This document shows, piece after piece, positions 43,999-53,141 of a stretch of DNA of 64,000 nt (position 1 is its first letter; each line of letters begins with the position of its first letter). Both the position numbers and the translations under genes were made by a program. The DNA comes from JANWYT01 sp034437555. GTDB taxonomy: Bacteria > Chloroflexota > Anaerolineae > Aggregatilineales > Phototrophicaceae. Under the pieces are notes generated by a model that made no database searches, was not told where the DNA came from, and saw only the letters and a list, made by a program, of their open reading frames with translations. Location: assembly GCA_034437555.1 (NCBI GenBank), contig DAOTTQ010000029.1:124001-188000 (forward strand), in the 5' to 3' direction.

Positions 43999-44954
43999 GC
44001 CTAGTGCATAATCCATGGGAAGTTAGGCTGTTAGGCGTTGCGGAAGAGGCGTTTAACAGCCACACTTTGACGAAAACGACCACACAGGATGATGATGCTT
44101 TGCGATTAGCCTATCATCACTGTGAGGGCGTGACGCGCCAGTTTAGTAAGACGTTTTACGTGGCTTCTTCGTTGTTACCCTTGAAGAAAAGGTATGCGGC
44201 ACGTGCTTTATATGCGTTTTGTCGGGTGACGGATGACATTGTCGACCGTGCTGCACAAACTGATGAGCGTATGACAGCACTCAACATTTGGCGGGCGCAA
44301 ACTAGTGCGCCCCACCCCGACCCTTCGTTGCCTGTGTGTGTGGCTTGGTACGATACGCAAACATCGTTTGAGATTCCCCATGCGTATGCCGAACAGCTAA
44401 TAGAGGGGTGTGCGCGTGACATTCACCAGACGCGCTACCAAACCTTTGATGAATTGGCAGAATATGCTTATGGGGTGGCTTCTACTGTGGGCTTGATGGC
44501 AATGCATATTATTGGCTTTCGTGGGCAAGAGGCGATACCCTACGCGATTAAGCTGGGCGTGGCGTTGCAGATGACGAATATCTTGCGCGATATTGGCGAA
44601 GACTATGCTAATGGGCGCGTGTACTTGCCCCAAGAAGAATTGGCGCAATATGGGGTTCGTGAGAGTGATATTGGTGAGGGCAAAACAACGGATGCTTGGC
44701 GTGCCTTTATGAAGATGCAAATCTCGCGTAATCGCCAACTTTATGCCGAGTCGATTAATGGGATTGCACTATTGCACCCCAATGGACGATTTGCGATTGC
44801 TGTGGCTGCAAAGTTGTATGAAGCCATTTTGACAAACATTGAAGCCAACGACTACAACGTTTTTAATCGGCGTGCGAGTTTAGGCAAATGGGGCAAACTT
44901 TCTCGTTTACCCATGATTTGGTGGCGTAGCCGTAGGGCTTCTGTGAAGCGTTAG
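43995..44954 (+). CDS. crtB: Phytoene synthase
   Basis: A 319-residue trans-isoprenyl head-to-head synthase joining two geranylgeranyl diphosphates into phytoene. Aspartate motifs DDIVD (80-84) and DIGED (199-203, within NILRDIGEDYANGRVYLP) bind Mg-diphosphate. The ATG overlaps the crtI stop (ATGA). It commits the C40 pathway; no GGPP synthase is in the window. Confidence 0.95.
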   Translation: MSLVHNPWEVRLLGVAEEAFNSHTLTKTTTQDDDALRLAYHHCEGVTRQFSKTFYVASSLLPLKKRYAARALYAFCRVTDDIVDRAAQTDERMTALNIWRAQTSAPHPDPSLPVCVAWYDTQTSFEIPHAYAEQLIEGCARDIHQTRYQTFDELAEYAYGVASTVGLMAMHIIGFRGQEAIPYAIKLGVALQMTNILRDIGEDYANGRVYLPQEELAQYGVRESDIGEGKTTDAWRAFMKMQISRNRQLYAESINGIALLHPNGRFAIAVAAKLYEAILTNIEANDYNVFNRRASLGKWGKLSRLPMIWWRSRRASVKR

Positions 44955-44964
44955 AGAGGATATT

Positions 44965-45825
44965 ATGACCTATTATGCGTACTTAGCTCTGTTTATGGGC
45001 GTGCCGTTGGTTCTTTTGAGTGCAATTACTATTTATGATTATCATCGTGGCAAATGGCAACCGACCGCCTTATGCAGTTGGAAGCCTTATGTGGTGATGA
45101 TTGGCTTGTGTGTGGTGGCGTTTGCCTATACCACACCTTGGGATAACTACTTGGTGGCGACAGGGGTTTGGTGGTATGACACCAACCTTGTAACGGGTAT
45201 TGTGATAGGGTATGTGCCAATTGAGGAATATACCTTCTTTATTTTGCTCCCTATCTTTGCGTGTTTGTGGACGTTGCTCTTGATGCGTTACTTGCCTGTA
45301 AACCCAGTGCTTGCGGGTGGAACAACAGGGCAACGAGTGCGATTTTGGTCAACGCTGGTGGTACTTGTGTTGTGGGTGGTTTCTTGTGTTGTGTTGGTGC
45401 TTACGTTCACTGATATGAGCTGGAAGCCATGGACATATTTGGCGTTAGAGCTATCTTGGGCGTTGATTCCCATTATGATACAAATGGCGTTTGGTGCTGA
45501 TATTTTGCTACGACATTGGCGTGTGGTGGTGCTGGCAATTGTGAGCGCGACGGCATACTTGGCGGCAACAGATGCTGTGGCAATTGCGGCTGGCACATGG
45601 ACAATTGACCCTGCTCAGTCATTGCCCATTCTCATTGGGGGGATTTTGCCCATCGAGGAACTCATTTTCTTCTTGATTGTAACCACGCTTTCTGTGGTGG
45701 GGCTTACGCTTGTTTTGGCAGAAGAAAGCCAACCGCGTGCAATGGCGTTAGAGAAGTACCCCATTTTTCGTCCTTTAGTACGATTTATCAAGAAGCCTCA
45801 AAATGCACCTACTGGGGTAGAATAA
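44965..45825 (+). CDS. Fused CrtYc-CrtYd-type lycopene cyclase
   Basis: A 286-residue membrane protein with about seven helices made of two homologous halves. Each half carries the P-x-E-E-x-x-F-F motif: VPIEEYTFF at 84-92 and LPIEELIFF at 228-236, each preceded by a W-rich TGVWWYD or AGTWTID segment. In actinobacteria these halves are separate CrtYc and CrtYd subunits; here they form one chain as in archaea and fungi. The enzyme should form beta rings, or another ring type, on lycopene. It starts 10 nt after crtB. Confidence 0.9.
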   Translation: MTYYAYLALFMGVPLVLLSAITIYDYHRGKWQPTALCSWKPYVVMIGLCVVAFAYTTPWDNYLVATGVWWYDTNLVTGIVIGYVPIEEYTFFILLPIFACLWTLLLMRYLPVNPVLAGGTTGQRVRFWSTLVVLVLWVVSCVVLVLTFTDMSWKPWTYLALELSWALIPIMIQMAFGADILLRHWRVVVLAIVSATAYLAATDAVAIAAGTWTIDPAQSLPILIGGILPIEELIFFLIVTTLSVVGLTLVLAEESQPRAMALEKYPIFRPLVRFIKKPQNAPTGVE

Positions 45826-45880
45826 AGAATATCAAACGACCGGCTCTCGTTGAATCACTTAGCACATTAAGGTGTGACAC

Positions 45881-46318
45881 ATGATGAACATTTGGCAATT
45901 TCAAAGTAGGGTTTCTGAACGGCTGATGCAATGGAGCATCTTTAGTGTAGTTGCGGGCTTTGTTATGCTCTTGGGCAATAAGTTTTGGCGTGGCATGGGC
46001 TGGCAGTTTATTGGGTGGGGTATTATTAATGCCCTCATTGCGCTCTTTGGGGGTGCAACTATGCGTGACCGTCTAGAACGCCATGAAAACCCTGCGGAAA
46101 TACACATCAAGCAAGAAGAAGCGACCAACCTTGAACGCCTCTTGTGGATTAACGCCTTTTTGGATGTGTTGTATGTAACGGGTGGACGTAGATGGGCAAA
46201 GAGTGATAATGGCGATGGTAGTCGTACTGGAGCGGGCTGGGGCATTGTGATACAGGGCTTGTTCTTATTTGTGTTTGATGTGCTGCACGCGCTAAGTGTG
46301 CCGAAAGAAGAAGAGTAA
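45881..46318 (+). CDS. Small membrane protein of unknown function
   Basis: A 145-residue protein with two hydrophobic segments near the N-terminus (WSIFSVVAGFVMLL and FIGWGIINALIALFGG), a charged middle part (RDRLERHE...KQEEATNLERLLWINAF) and a hydrophobic C-terminal stretch (GWGIVIQGLFLFVFDVLHAL). It resembles conserved small membrane proteins annotated only as DUFs. It is last in the crtI-crtB-cyclase run, 55 nt after the cyclase, so it may be co-transcribed. No function is assigned. Confidence 0.7.
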   Translation: MMNIWQFQSRVSERLMQWSIFSVVAGFVMLLGNKFWRGMGWQFIGWGIINALIALFGGATMRDRLERHENPAEIHIKQEEATNLERLLWINAFLDVLYVTGGRRWAKSDNGDGSRTGAGWGIVIQGLFLFVFDVLHALSVPKEEE

Positions 46319-46327
46319 ATTTAACGT

Positions 46328-46353
46328 GCAAACACGATATGTTTGCCCGTTTT
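46328..46353 (+). terminator. Probable terminator of the crtI-crtB unit
   Basis: GCAAACA and TGTTTGC form a 7-bp stem with a CGATA loop, followed by CCGTTTT. It lies just after the small membrane protein stop and before the convergent hydrolase stop. Confidence 0.5.
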
Positions 46354-46362
46354 GCAATTACC

Positions 46363-47319
46363 CTATTTGCCTAAAAAAGCAATCAGGTCGGCGTTAAATG
46401 TGTCGGGGGCTTCTTCCATAGGGAGATGCCCCACTTCTGCGTAAGTGACCCACGACACATTCGGTAGGGCTTCACGCATGGTTTCGCCGAGCTGAATGCT
46501 GACCCAAGAATCTTCTTCTCCCCACACAATTAGGGTGGGCATGGTCGCCACACTGGCAAGTTCGGTTAATGTGATGGGGCTTTCTTCTACAGATTGGGCA
46601 TAAGCCAAGAATCCCACTGGCGCATCTTCTATCAACAATAATTGAGCATATCCGTCTGCGATTTCATCGGTGACTTGTTCGGGGTTATAGTATGCGCTTT
46701 TAATGCTATTGACGAAAAAATCACGGGTGATGAGCGCACGCATTAGTAATGGAGCGGCGGGGGCTGTGGGGTCTATGGCGTTGATGGCACTGAAGGCACT
46801 ATTTGCGCCACGCGCATTTTCGTCCTCGCTAATGAGTGATTCAAAGATGCCACCAGCCACAAAGACCAACTTTTCTACTTTTTCAGGGTGACGGACGGCA
46901 AATTGTGCGGCGACTGCGCCCCCCATGCTATGCCCGACAATAGTTGCTTGCTTAATGGTGAGTGTGTCCATTAACCCCGCAACTACGTCTGCCATCCATG
47001 AGCGCGAGAATGGTAAAGAGGGCGTTTTGTCGGATAAACCGAAAGGGGGAAGGTCTAGGGAAATGGCGTAAAAACCAGCATCTGCCAATGCGGGCAGTGC
47101 ATAGCGCCATGTGAACGTAGAACCACCAAAGCCGTGTATGAGCATGACGACAGGGTTTTCGGGATTGCCTGCGGTTTCATAGTACATGCTTACGCCGTCT
47201 ACATCTGCAAATGCGCCGTTAGGGCGAGCGAGTTCTTCGGGTGTTTTGAAGGTCTGAGCGGTTATAGAGAGTGCCGAAAGCGAAAGTAACGCTACTACAA
47301 AAATAAGTTTCTTAAACAT
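46363..47319 (-). CDS. Exported alpha/beta hydrolase
   Basis: A 318-residue protein from ATG 47319 (preceded by GAGGAGAAAAG; the longer frame to 47340 is rejected). A Sec signal peptide (MFKKLIFVVALLSLSALSITA) is followed by a hydrolase domain: LIHGFGGSTFTW, nucleophile GHSMGG, Asp in WGEEDSWV, and His in EVGHLPMEEAP. It probably acts outside the membrane. The start overlaps the photolyase stop by 8 nt, so it is the last gene of the SRPBCC-crtD-phr operon. Substrate unknown. Confidence 0.88.
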   Translation of the reverse strand: MFKKLIFVVALLSLSALSITAQTFKTPEELARPNGAFADVDGVSMYYETAGNPENPVVMLIHGFGGSTFTWRYALPALADAGFYAISLDLPPFGLSDKTPSLPFSRSWMADVVAGLMDTLTIKQATIVGHSMGGAVAAQFAVRHPEKVEKLVFVAGGIFESLISEDENARGANSAFSAINAIDPTAPAAPLLMRALITRDFFVNSIKSAYYNPEQVTDEIADGYAQLLLIEDAPVGFLAYAQSVEESPITLTELASVATMPTLIVWGEEDSWVSIQLGETMREALPNVSWVTYAEVGHLPMEEAPDTFNADLIAFLGK

Positions 47320-48748
47320 TGTTCTTTTCTCCTCTTGCAAGTTTGAAGGTAGTTAATGTGCGCTGGCGAGCTTGGTCATGGTCTACGATGGGTTTAGGGT
47401 AGGCTTTTGGGGGCTGTGGCGCAAGCCAAGGGGTGTGTATGAACTTGTCGTCTGTGCCGTGAAGTTCGGGTAGCCAATGCTTTAAGTATTCGGTAGTAGC
47501 AAACTTTTTTGACTGGGCAATGGGGTTAAAGATGCGAAAGTAGGGTTGTGCATCTGTGCCAGTGCCAGAAGCCCATTGCCAACCGCCGTTATTAGAAGCG
47601 GTATCACCGTCAATGAGGTGTTGCATAAAGTATATATCCCCATGTAGCCAATGAACAAGCAAGTGCTTGGTGAGAAAGCTGGCAACAATCATTCGTGCGC
47701 GGTTTGGCATCCAACCGATGGCGCGTAGCTGACGCATGGGCGCGTCTATGATGGGGTAGCCAGTTTCGCCATTTTGCCATGCTGTCAGCTCTGATGCGTC
47801 GTTTCGCCACTCTAAATCAAGGTAAGTGTCTACGAAGTCGCGCTTTAGCACATGCGGAAAATGAAATACGATTTGCCCATAAAAATCACGCCAAGTAAGC
47901 TCATTTACCCACGTTTCTATAGACTCACGATAGGCATGGCTAGGTGTGCTAGCGTAAGCATCACGTGCTTGCCAATAACACTCACGCGGCGAAAGCACGC
48001 CCAAGCGCAAGTATGGTGATAAATAGGATGTGCCGTTTGGGCGTGGTGTTGTAAACGGGCTGATGGGAAGCGTGTTTCGAGACTTACTGTAATGGTGAAT
48101 GTCGTCAGCAAGAAAGGCATTTAAGAAGTCTTGTGCGGTGTTTTCGTCGGCGCGTGGGGTGGCAATGGTCTTAGGATGCCCTAGTTCTTCTAGGGTGGGG
48201 ATGGAACGGCGCGTAAGAGCATCTTGGGGATAGAAAGACTGCGATGAAAACACGGTTTCTAGGACGGCGGGTTTGGGTATTTTATTCCACACGTTGCGAT
48301 AAGGCGTATAGACCCTGTAGGGCTTGCCATCGGTTTTAAGAACATCGTTGGGAGGGAGCAGAAGCGCGTCGTCAAAGCCGTGAACAGGCACAATAAGCTC
48401 ACGGCTTATTTGCTCATCACGCGTCAGTGCGTAGGGTGACACATCACGGTTAAAGTGAAGAGCTTGGGCTTTTGTTTGTTGGATGAGCTCTGCAAGCACG
48501 TTTACGGGCGCGCCAAACCGTACTAGAAGCCGAGAACCGTAGCCTTTAAGGGATTCATCAAGAGCGTGTAATGCACTTAGCAAGAATGCCATGCGGGGCG
48601 TGCCGATGCGCTGTGCGTTCAGTAGGGCGGTATCGAAGATAAAGACAGGCAAAATGGGCGCGTTTTGCTGAATGGCGTGGTGTAAGGAGGTATTATCACG
48701 CAAGCGCAAATCTCGGCGAAACCAATGGATGATGGGGCTTTGTCTCAT
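47312..48748 (-). CDS. phrB: Deoxyribodipyrimidine photolyase (class I-like)
   Basis: A 478-residue cryptochrome/photolyase family protein. An N-terminal antenna-binding Rossmann domain (IIHWFRRDLRLRDN) is followed by the FAD-binding helical domain: WVNELTWRDFYGQI, NGETGYPIIDAPMRQL, GWMPNRARMIVASFLTKHL, and GDTASNNGGWQWASGTGTD. It repairs UV cyclobutane dimers using blue light. Its ATG overlaps the CrtD-like stop by 4 nt, so repair and pigment genes are translationally coupled. Confidence 0.93.
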   Translation of the reverse strand: MRQSPIIHWFRRDLRLRDNTSLHHAIQQNAPILPVFIFDTALLNAQRIGTPRMAFLLSALHALDESLKGYGSRLLVRFGAPVNVLAELIQQTKAQALHFNRDVSPYALTRDEQISRELIVPVHGFDDALLLPPNDVLKTDGKPYRVYTPYRNVWNKIPKPAVLETVFSSQSFYPQDALTRRSIPTLEELGHPKTIATPRADENTAQDFLNAFLADDIHHYSKSRNTLPISPFTTPRPNGTSYLSPYLRLGVLSPRECYWQARDAYASTPSHAYRESIETWVNELTWRDFYGQIVFHFPHVLKRDFVDTYLDLEWRNDASELTAWQNGETGYPIIDAPMRQLRAIGWMPNRARMIVASFLTKHLLVHWLHGDIYFMQHLIDGDTASNNGGWQWASGTGTDAQPYFRIFNPIAQSKKFATTEYLKHWLPELHGTDDKFIHTPWLAPQPPKAYPKPIVDHDQARQRTLTTFKLARGEKNNV

Positions 48749-50289
48749 GACCGATTTTCCTGTGCTTTTGGCACGTGCGAGAATGTACGATTGGACGCTT
48801 TGAGGGGTAAGTGACGCTCGACATCTTGGGCAACGCGCATTGCCCCTAATGTAACGCCTGCTGTTGATTGACCTGGAAAGATGCTGTCCCCGACAAGGCG
48901 CACATTGGGGATGCCCACACGTGGGCTACGTGCCTTAAAGAGTGAAGTTTGCGGAAAACCGCCCACCATGCCACGATGACGCAGGGTGTAAAACTCATAG
49001 GTAAGGGGTGTGCCTGCCATCGTAAGAGATACCGCCGACTTGAAGCCTGTGATGTGCTGGTCGATGAGGTTTATCATGCGATCGGTATAGGCTTCTTTTT
49101 GGGCGTGGTATGCGCCTTCGTCTTGGTTGATAAGTTGCCACCACTGGTTTACTTTGGTGTGGGTACTCACGGTAACGGCGCGCATACCCTCTGGAGCGCG
49201 TGAGGTATCCCATGTGGGAGAGAAAGACACAAAAACGGTTTGTCCTTCGCCCATTGCGCCCTCTAGGGAAGCAATCATTTGGTGGTGGTCGGGCAAACCT
49301 TGTGGGAGTTTGGCGTTGTCTACACCCAGATGAAGCACAAAGGCGCCTTGTGTGTCGGGACGGCGTGCCACTTCGCGTTTAAGTGCGGTAGGGGATGCTT
49401 CGCCAAGCAAATTGTCCAGTGACCATGGTGTGCTATTGGCAACTACAAATTCAGCAGGTAAGAATGTTTCTTTGGTGGCTTTGCGCCCTTCTTTAACGTA
49501 AACGCCCGTTGCTTTGCCGTTTTCAATGTGAACGCGGGTGACGAAACGACGGTATAGCACTTGCCCACCTAGTTCACGGATGCGGTCTACCAGTGTTTCT
49601 GCAATGCTTCCGATGCCCCCTTCAATGTGGTACACGCCCTGACGCGCCAAGTCCATAGCCGTTGCACCATAGAGGGCGTTGACGTGGGGTGTGGTGGTTT
49701 GGGCAGAGATGAGCAAGGTTGCATCTAAGAAACGAATGAAAGCGGGGTCATCTGTCATGCCACGCCACCGCGCCCACTGATTGACGCTGGCAAAGGCAAA
49801 CGGAATAACCTGTAAATCTCTTGGGAAATTGAGCAAGCCCACCTTGGCGAGCTGAAATAGCTCGGCAACGTCGGCAGGGGGGAACGGTAAACCCTGTGCT
49901 GATAAGCCCCATGCGATGCTGGCGATGCGTGATTGTTCGCGCCAGAAAGCCTCACTTTTAGGGAATTTTTCTAGGACATCGTGGTTATCTTGGGTAAGGG
50001 CAAGTGTGCGGTCGGGAAGGTGTACTACCCATGCGGGGTCGTGCTGGCGCACACGCCACGTAATGCCTAGCTTTTCGCCAGCAATGGCGTGGGGGCCATT
50101 GGGCTGAAAACCGCCCACAATGGTTGCGCCACTTTCAAAGCGATAGCCTTTATGAGAAAAAGTGCTGGCACTGCCACCGGGATAAGTTTGGGCTTCGAGA
50201 ACGGTGACTTGGTAGCCTGACTGTGCCAACCAAGCGGCGGTTGTTAAACCGCCTACCCCTGCGCCAATGATGATAATTCGATTTGACAT
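48745..50289 (-). CDS. CrtI/CrtD-family FAD-dependent desaturase
   Basis: A 514-residue amine-oxidase-fold flavoprotein: IIIIGAGVGGLTTAAWL and FESGATIVGG at the N-terminus, GGIGSIAETLVDRI in the middle, and VGDSIFPGQSTAGVTLGA at the C-terminus. It lacks the RPHNRS signature of the other two CrtI-family proteins here and resembles CrtD/CrtO-type enzymes. It may introduce a 3',4' double bond or oxidise an end group. It lies between an SRPBCC gene and photolyase in a minus-strand operon. Confidence 0.82.
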   Translation of the reverse strand: MSNRIIIIGAGVGGLTTAAWLAQSGYQVTVLEAQTYPGGSASTFSHKGYRFESGATIVGGFQPNGPHAIAGEKLGITWRVRQHDPAWVVHLPDRTLALTQDNHDVLEKFPKSEAFWREQSRIASIAWGLSAQGLPFPPADVAELFQLAKVGLLNFPRDLQVIPFAFASVNQWARWRGMTDDPAFIRFLDATLLISAQTTTPHVNALYGATAMDLARQGVYHIEGGIGSIAETLVDRIRELGGQVLYRRFVTRVHIENGKATGVYVKEGRKATKETFLPAEFVVANSTPWSLDNLLGEASPTALKREVARRPDTQGAFVLHLGVDNAKLPQGLPDHHQMIASLEGAMGEGQTVFVSFSPTWDTSRAPEGMRAVTVSTHTKVNQWWQLINQDEGAYHAQKEAYTDRMINLIDQHITGFKSAVSLTMAGTPLTYEFYTLRHRGMVGGFPQTSLFKARSPRVGIPNVRLVGDSIFPGQSTAGVTLGAMRVAQDVERHLPLKASNRTFSHVPKAQENRS

Positions 50290-50336
50290 AGTGATGACAT
50301 CCTGAAAAATCTAACGATAAAACCGAATACGAAAAC

Positions 50337-50798
50337 CTAACGTAACAACCAGCGTGTTTTAAGATGGCGAAAAATGAAAAGAATGCGCAATGGAACGCCA
50401 TCAAACATCATTCGCGTAAGCAAGCCCTTGAAACCGTCTTTATGCTTAAAGGTGACGCGGTCTGTGAGAATGACACCATCAGAAACCTGCGTGAAGATGT
50501 GTTCGTGTCGCCAATATGCCATGGGTCCCGTTATCATTAGGTCGGCAAATGATGTAGAAGTGGAACCCGCTTCGTGGCGTGCGAGCCAACGCACAGGAAT
50601 AAAAAGCAACCAAAGCGTAAATTCTAGTTCACCTTCTGTAAGTGAAGTGCGTGTATCGCGATGTACTTGTACAAAAATGGGGGGTGGTGACAATTGGGCG
50701 GGCCCAATTGTCGCATGAAGTTGGGTCATTTTTTCTAGTGTGGTATTAAACACAGTGCTTTTTTCAAAGACTGTTAGGTTTTTTGGTAAGTCGCTCAT
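50337..50798 (-). CDS. SRPBCC-family (START-like) protein
   Basis: About 153 residues from ATG 50798, with AAGGAG 10 nt upstream; a longer frame to 50825 is less likely. The sequence fits the SRPBCC lipid/ligand-binding fold: start FEKSTVFNTTLEKM, central ARHEAGSTSTSFADLMITGPMAYWRHEHIF, and end FKHKDGFKGLLTRMMFD. Such proteins often accompany photolyase genes. It is first in the operon. The ligand is unknown. Confidence 0.78.
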   Translation of the reverse strand: MSDLPKNLTVFEKSTVFNTTLEKMTQLHATIGPAQLSPPPIFVQVHRDTRTSLTEGELEFTLWLLFIPVRWLARHEAGSTSTSFADLMITGPMAYWRHEHIFTQVSDGVILTDRVTFKHKDGFKGLLTRMMFDGVPLRILFIFRHLKTRWLLR

Positions 50799-50919
50799 GA
50801 TTGTAAAACTCCTTATAGTGTTCATTATGGGTGAGGGTGGCTAAAGGGGCATAATGCGACTATGAGCAGTTGGTGAGTGTGCTATACTTTGTAGGTTTTA
50901 GCCAAATTGACAGGGAAAA

Positions 50920-52332
50920 ATGATGACAGAACACTACACACACGACACTTTTTTAAGCCCATTTACGTGGCGATATGGTAGCCAAGAAATGCGTAGTTTG
51001 TGGTCGTTGGTGCATACTCGCCAAACATGGCGTAAGCTGTGGGTGGCACTCGCACAAGCCCAAGCAGGTGTAGGGCTAGTGACACAAGCCCAAGTCGATG
51101 ACCTTCGCGCTCATCGGAATGAGATTGATATTGAACGGGCGCATGAACTAGAAGCAGAGCTTAAACATGACCTGATGGCAGAAGTTCATACGTATGCCGA
51201 ACAGTGTAAAGTGGGCGGTGGCATTATCCACTTTGGGGCAACGAGCATGGATATTGAGGATAACGCCGAAGCTATGAAGCTACGTGACGGGCTAAGCCTG
51301 CTGATAGAACGTTTAAGCGGTGTTTTGGGGGTTATTGCCGAACGCATTGAGGTCGAAGCGCATCGTGTTTGTATGGCATTTACGCACTTACAGCCCGCAG
51401 AACCCACCACAGTGGGGTATCGGTTGGCGTTTGTGGCGCAAGATTTTCTGGCAGATTATGAAGCCTTAGTGCGTGTGCGTGATGGGGTTAAAGGCAAGGG
51501 GTTTAAGGGAGCTGTTGGGACATCCGCTTCTTATGACGGCTTGCTAAAGGGGAGTGGGGTTAGCCCGCGCCAATTTGAAGCACAAATTATGGCATCTTTG
51601 GGGCTAGAATCGTTTGAAGTGACTCACCAAACGTACCCCAGACGGCAAGATTTTGAAGTACTTAATGCGCTTGCCAGCGTAAGCATGACGGCTTATAAAT
51701 TTGCGTTTGATGTGCGCTTGTTGCAATCACCCCCATTAGGGGAGTGGGCAGAACCGTTTGGCACAAAGCAAATTGGCTCTTCTGCGATGCCGTTTAAGCG
51801 TAACCCCATTTCGGCTGAAAACATTGATAGCCTAGCGCGATACGTGGCAACGTTGCCACGTGTGGCATGGGATAATGCAGCACATCACTTACTAGAGCGC
51901 ACATTAGATGATAGTGGGAATCGTCGAGCGGTGTTGCCTGAGGCATTTTTGGCTACAGATGAAATTTTGATGCGTACAGAACGCTTGCTGAAGGGCTTGC
52001 GGATTGATGACTATGGCATTAAACGTAATTTGGCGATTTATGGGGTGTTTAGTGCCACGGAGCGCGTGATGATGGAAGCAACGCGGTTGGGGGGCAATCG
52101 GCAAGAATTGCATGAGGTGATACGCGAACACAGCCTTAGTGCGTGGGAAGCCATTCGTCAGGGGCAAGAAAACCCATTAGCAAGCCTGCTGGCGGAAGAT
52201 GAGCGCATTACACGCTATCTTGCTCGTCAAGAGGTACTAGGTTTACTGGACGCTACGGGGCATATTGGGGACGCGCCAGAACGTGCGCTTAATATAGCGA
52301 AAGCGATTGCCGAAAAGTTGAAGGGGTCGTAA
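50920..52332 (+). CDS. purB: Adenylosuccinate lyase
   Basis: A 470-residue fumarase/aspartase-superfamily enzyme that releases fumarate from SAICAR and adenylosuccinate in purine synthesis. Signature loop GSSAMPFKRNPISAEN (about 288-303), IHFGATSMDIEDN (about 104-116), and FTHLQPAEPTT. Divergent from the SRPBCC operon. A TATACT (-10-like) lies about 40 nt upstream. Ends on a terminator overlapping its stop codon. Confidence 0.95.
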   Translation: MMTEHYTHDTFLSPFTWRYGSQEMRSLWSLVHTRQTWRKLWVALAQAQAGVGLVTQAQVDDLRAHRNEIDIERAHELEAELKHDLMAEVHTYAEQCKVGGGIIHFGATSMDIEDNAEAMKLRDGLSLLIERLSGVLGVIAERIEVEAHRVCMAFTHLQPAEPTTVGYRLAFVAQDFLADYEALVRVRDGVKGKGFKGAVGTSASYDGLLKGSGVSPRQFEAQIMASLGLESFEVTHQTYPRRQDFEVLNALASVSMTAYKFAFDVRLLQSPPLGEWAEPFGTKQIGSSAMPFKRNPISAENIDSLARYVATLPRVAWDNAAHHLLERTLDDSGNRRAVLPEAFLATDEILMRTERLLKGLRIDDYGIKRNLAIYGVFSATERVMMEATRLGGNRQELHEVIREHSLSAWEAIRQGQENPLASLLAEDERITRYLARQEVLGLLDATGHIGDAPERALNIAKAIAEKLKGS

Positions 52333-52345
52333 AGACCCCATTTTT
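52323..52345 (+). terminator. Terminator of purB containing its stop codon
   Basis: GGGGTC (52323-52328) and GACCCC (52334-52339) form a 6-bp stem followed by ATTTTT. The purB TAA is in the 5-nt loop, and the convergent pyrF stop lies at the 3' edge. Confidence 0.7.
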
Positions 52346-53141
52346 AGCGATAAATGTTGATGTCGTCACGGAGGGTTTGAGCTGTTTGGGCGGGGTTTTC
52401 ATCGTAGATGATGCTACGAGAGGCACTGATGAGTAACCCTCGCCCATGAGCATCCTTGCCCTGTGTGACGGTTTGGGCAACATCACCGCCTTGTGCGCCC
52501 ACACCCGGCACTAAAATGGGCATCTCCCCGACAATTTCACGGATGCGCCCTAGCTCATTGGGGTATGTTGCGCCCACGACTAACATGCAGTTTTGGTGCG
52601 TGTTCCACGAAGAAGTCACGTGCTGCGCTACATATTCCCATAGGGGCTTGCCGTCCACCCGCAAATCTTGAAATTCACCTGCACCCTGATTGCTGGTACG
52701 GCATAGGATAATATTGGCTTTATCGGCACGCTGAAGGAATGGCTCTAGGGCTTCTTTACCCAAATAGGGATGAAGGGTGACGGCATCAAAGCCTAAGTCG
52801 TCAAAGATGGCTTTAGCATAGGCTTCGTTGGTGGAGCCAATATCGGCGCGTTTGGCATCACAAATTGTGACAATATCGGCGTGATGGGTGCGTAAATAGT
52901 CCATTGTGAGGGCAAGTTCGCGCCATCCCGCTTGCCCGTAGGCTTCGTAAAATGCCATGTTGGGTTTATAAGCCACTGTGAAGGGGTGTGTTTGCTGGAT
53001 GATGTGCTGATTAAACGTGAACAATGGCTCTTGAGATTGAGAAGCAAAAGAGGGCATCTGTTCTGGACGAGGGTCTAAACCAACACAGACTAACGAGTTA
53101 ATGGCGGTTATACGGTTGTTGATTTTTTGAATGATGCTCAT
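52344..53141 (-). CDS. pyrF: Orotidine 5'-phosphate decarboxylase (type 2)
   Basis: A 265-residue enzyme from ATG 53141, which overlaps the pyrE stop by 4 nt (the frame to 53186 is pyrE shadow). The catalytic motif DAKRADIGST with VCVGLDPRPEQMP at the N-terminus is characteristic of the longer type 2 PyrF. It makes UMP from OMP. Last gene of the pyrBCDEF operon. Confidence 0.95.
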   Translation of the reverse strand: MSIIQKINNRITAINSLVCVGLDPRPEQMPSFASQSQEPLFTFNQHIIQQTHPFTVAYKPNMAFYEAYGQAGWRELALTMDYLRTHHADIVTICDAKRADIGSTNEAYAKAIFDDLGFDAVTLHPYLGKEALEPFLQRADKANIILCRTSNQGAGEFQDLRVDGKPLWEYVAQHVTSSWNTHQNCMLVVGATYPNELGRIREIVGEMPILVPGVGAQGGDVAQTVTQGKDAHGRGLLISASRSIIYDENPAQTAQTLRDDINIYR

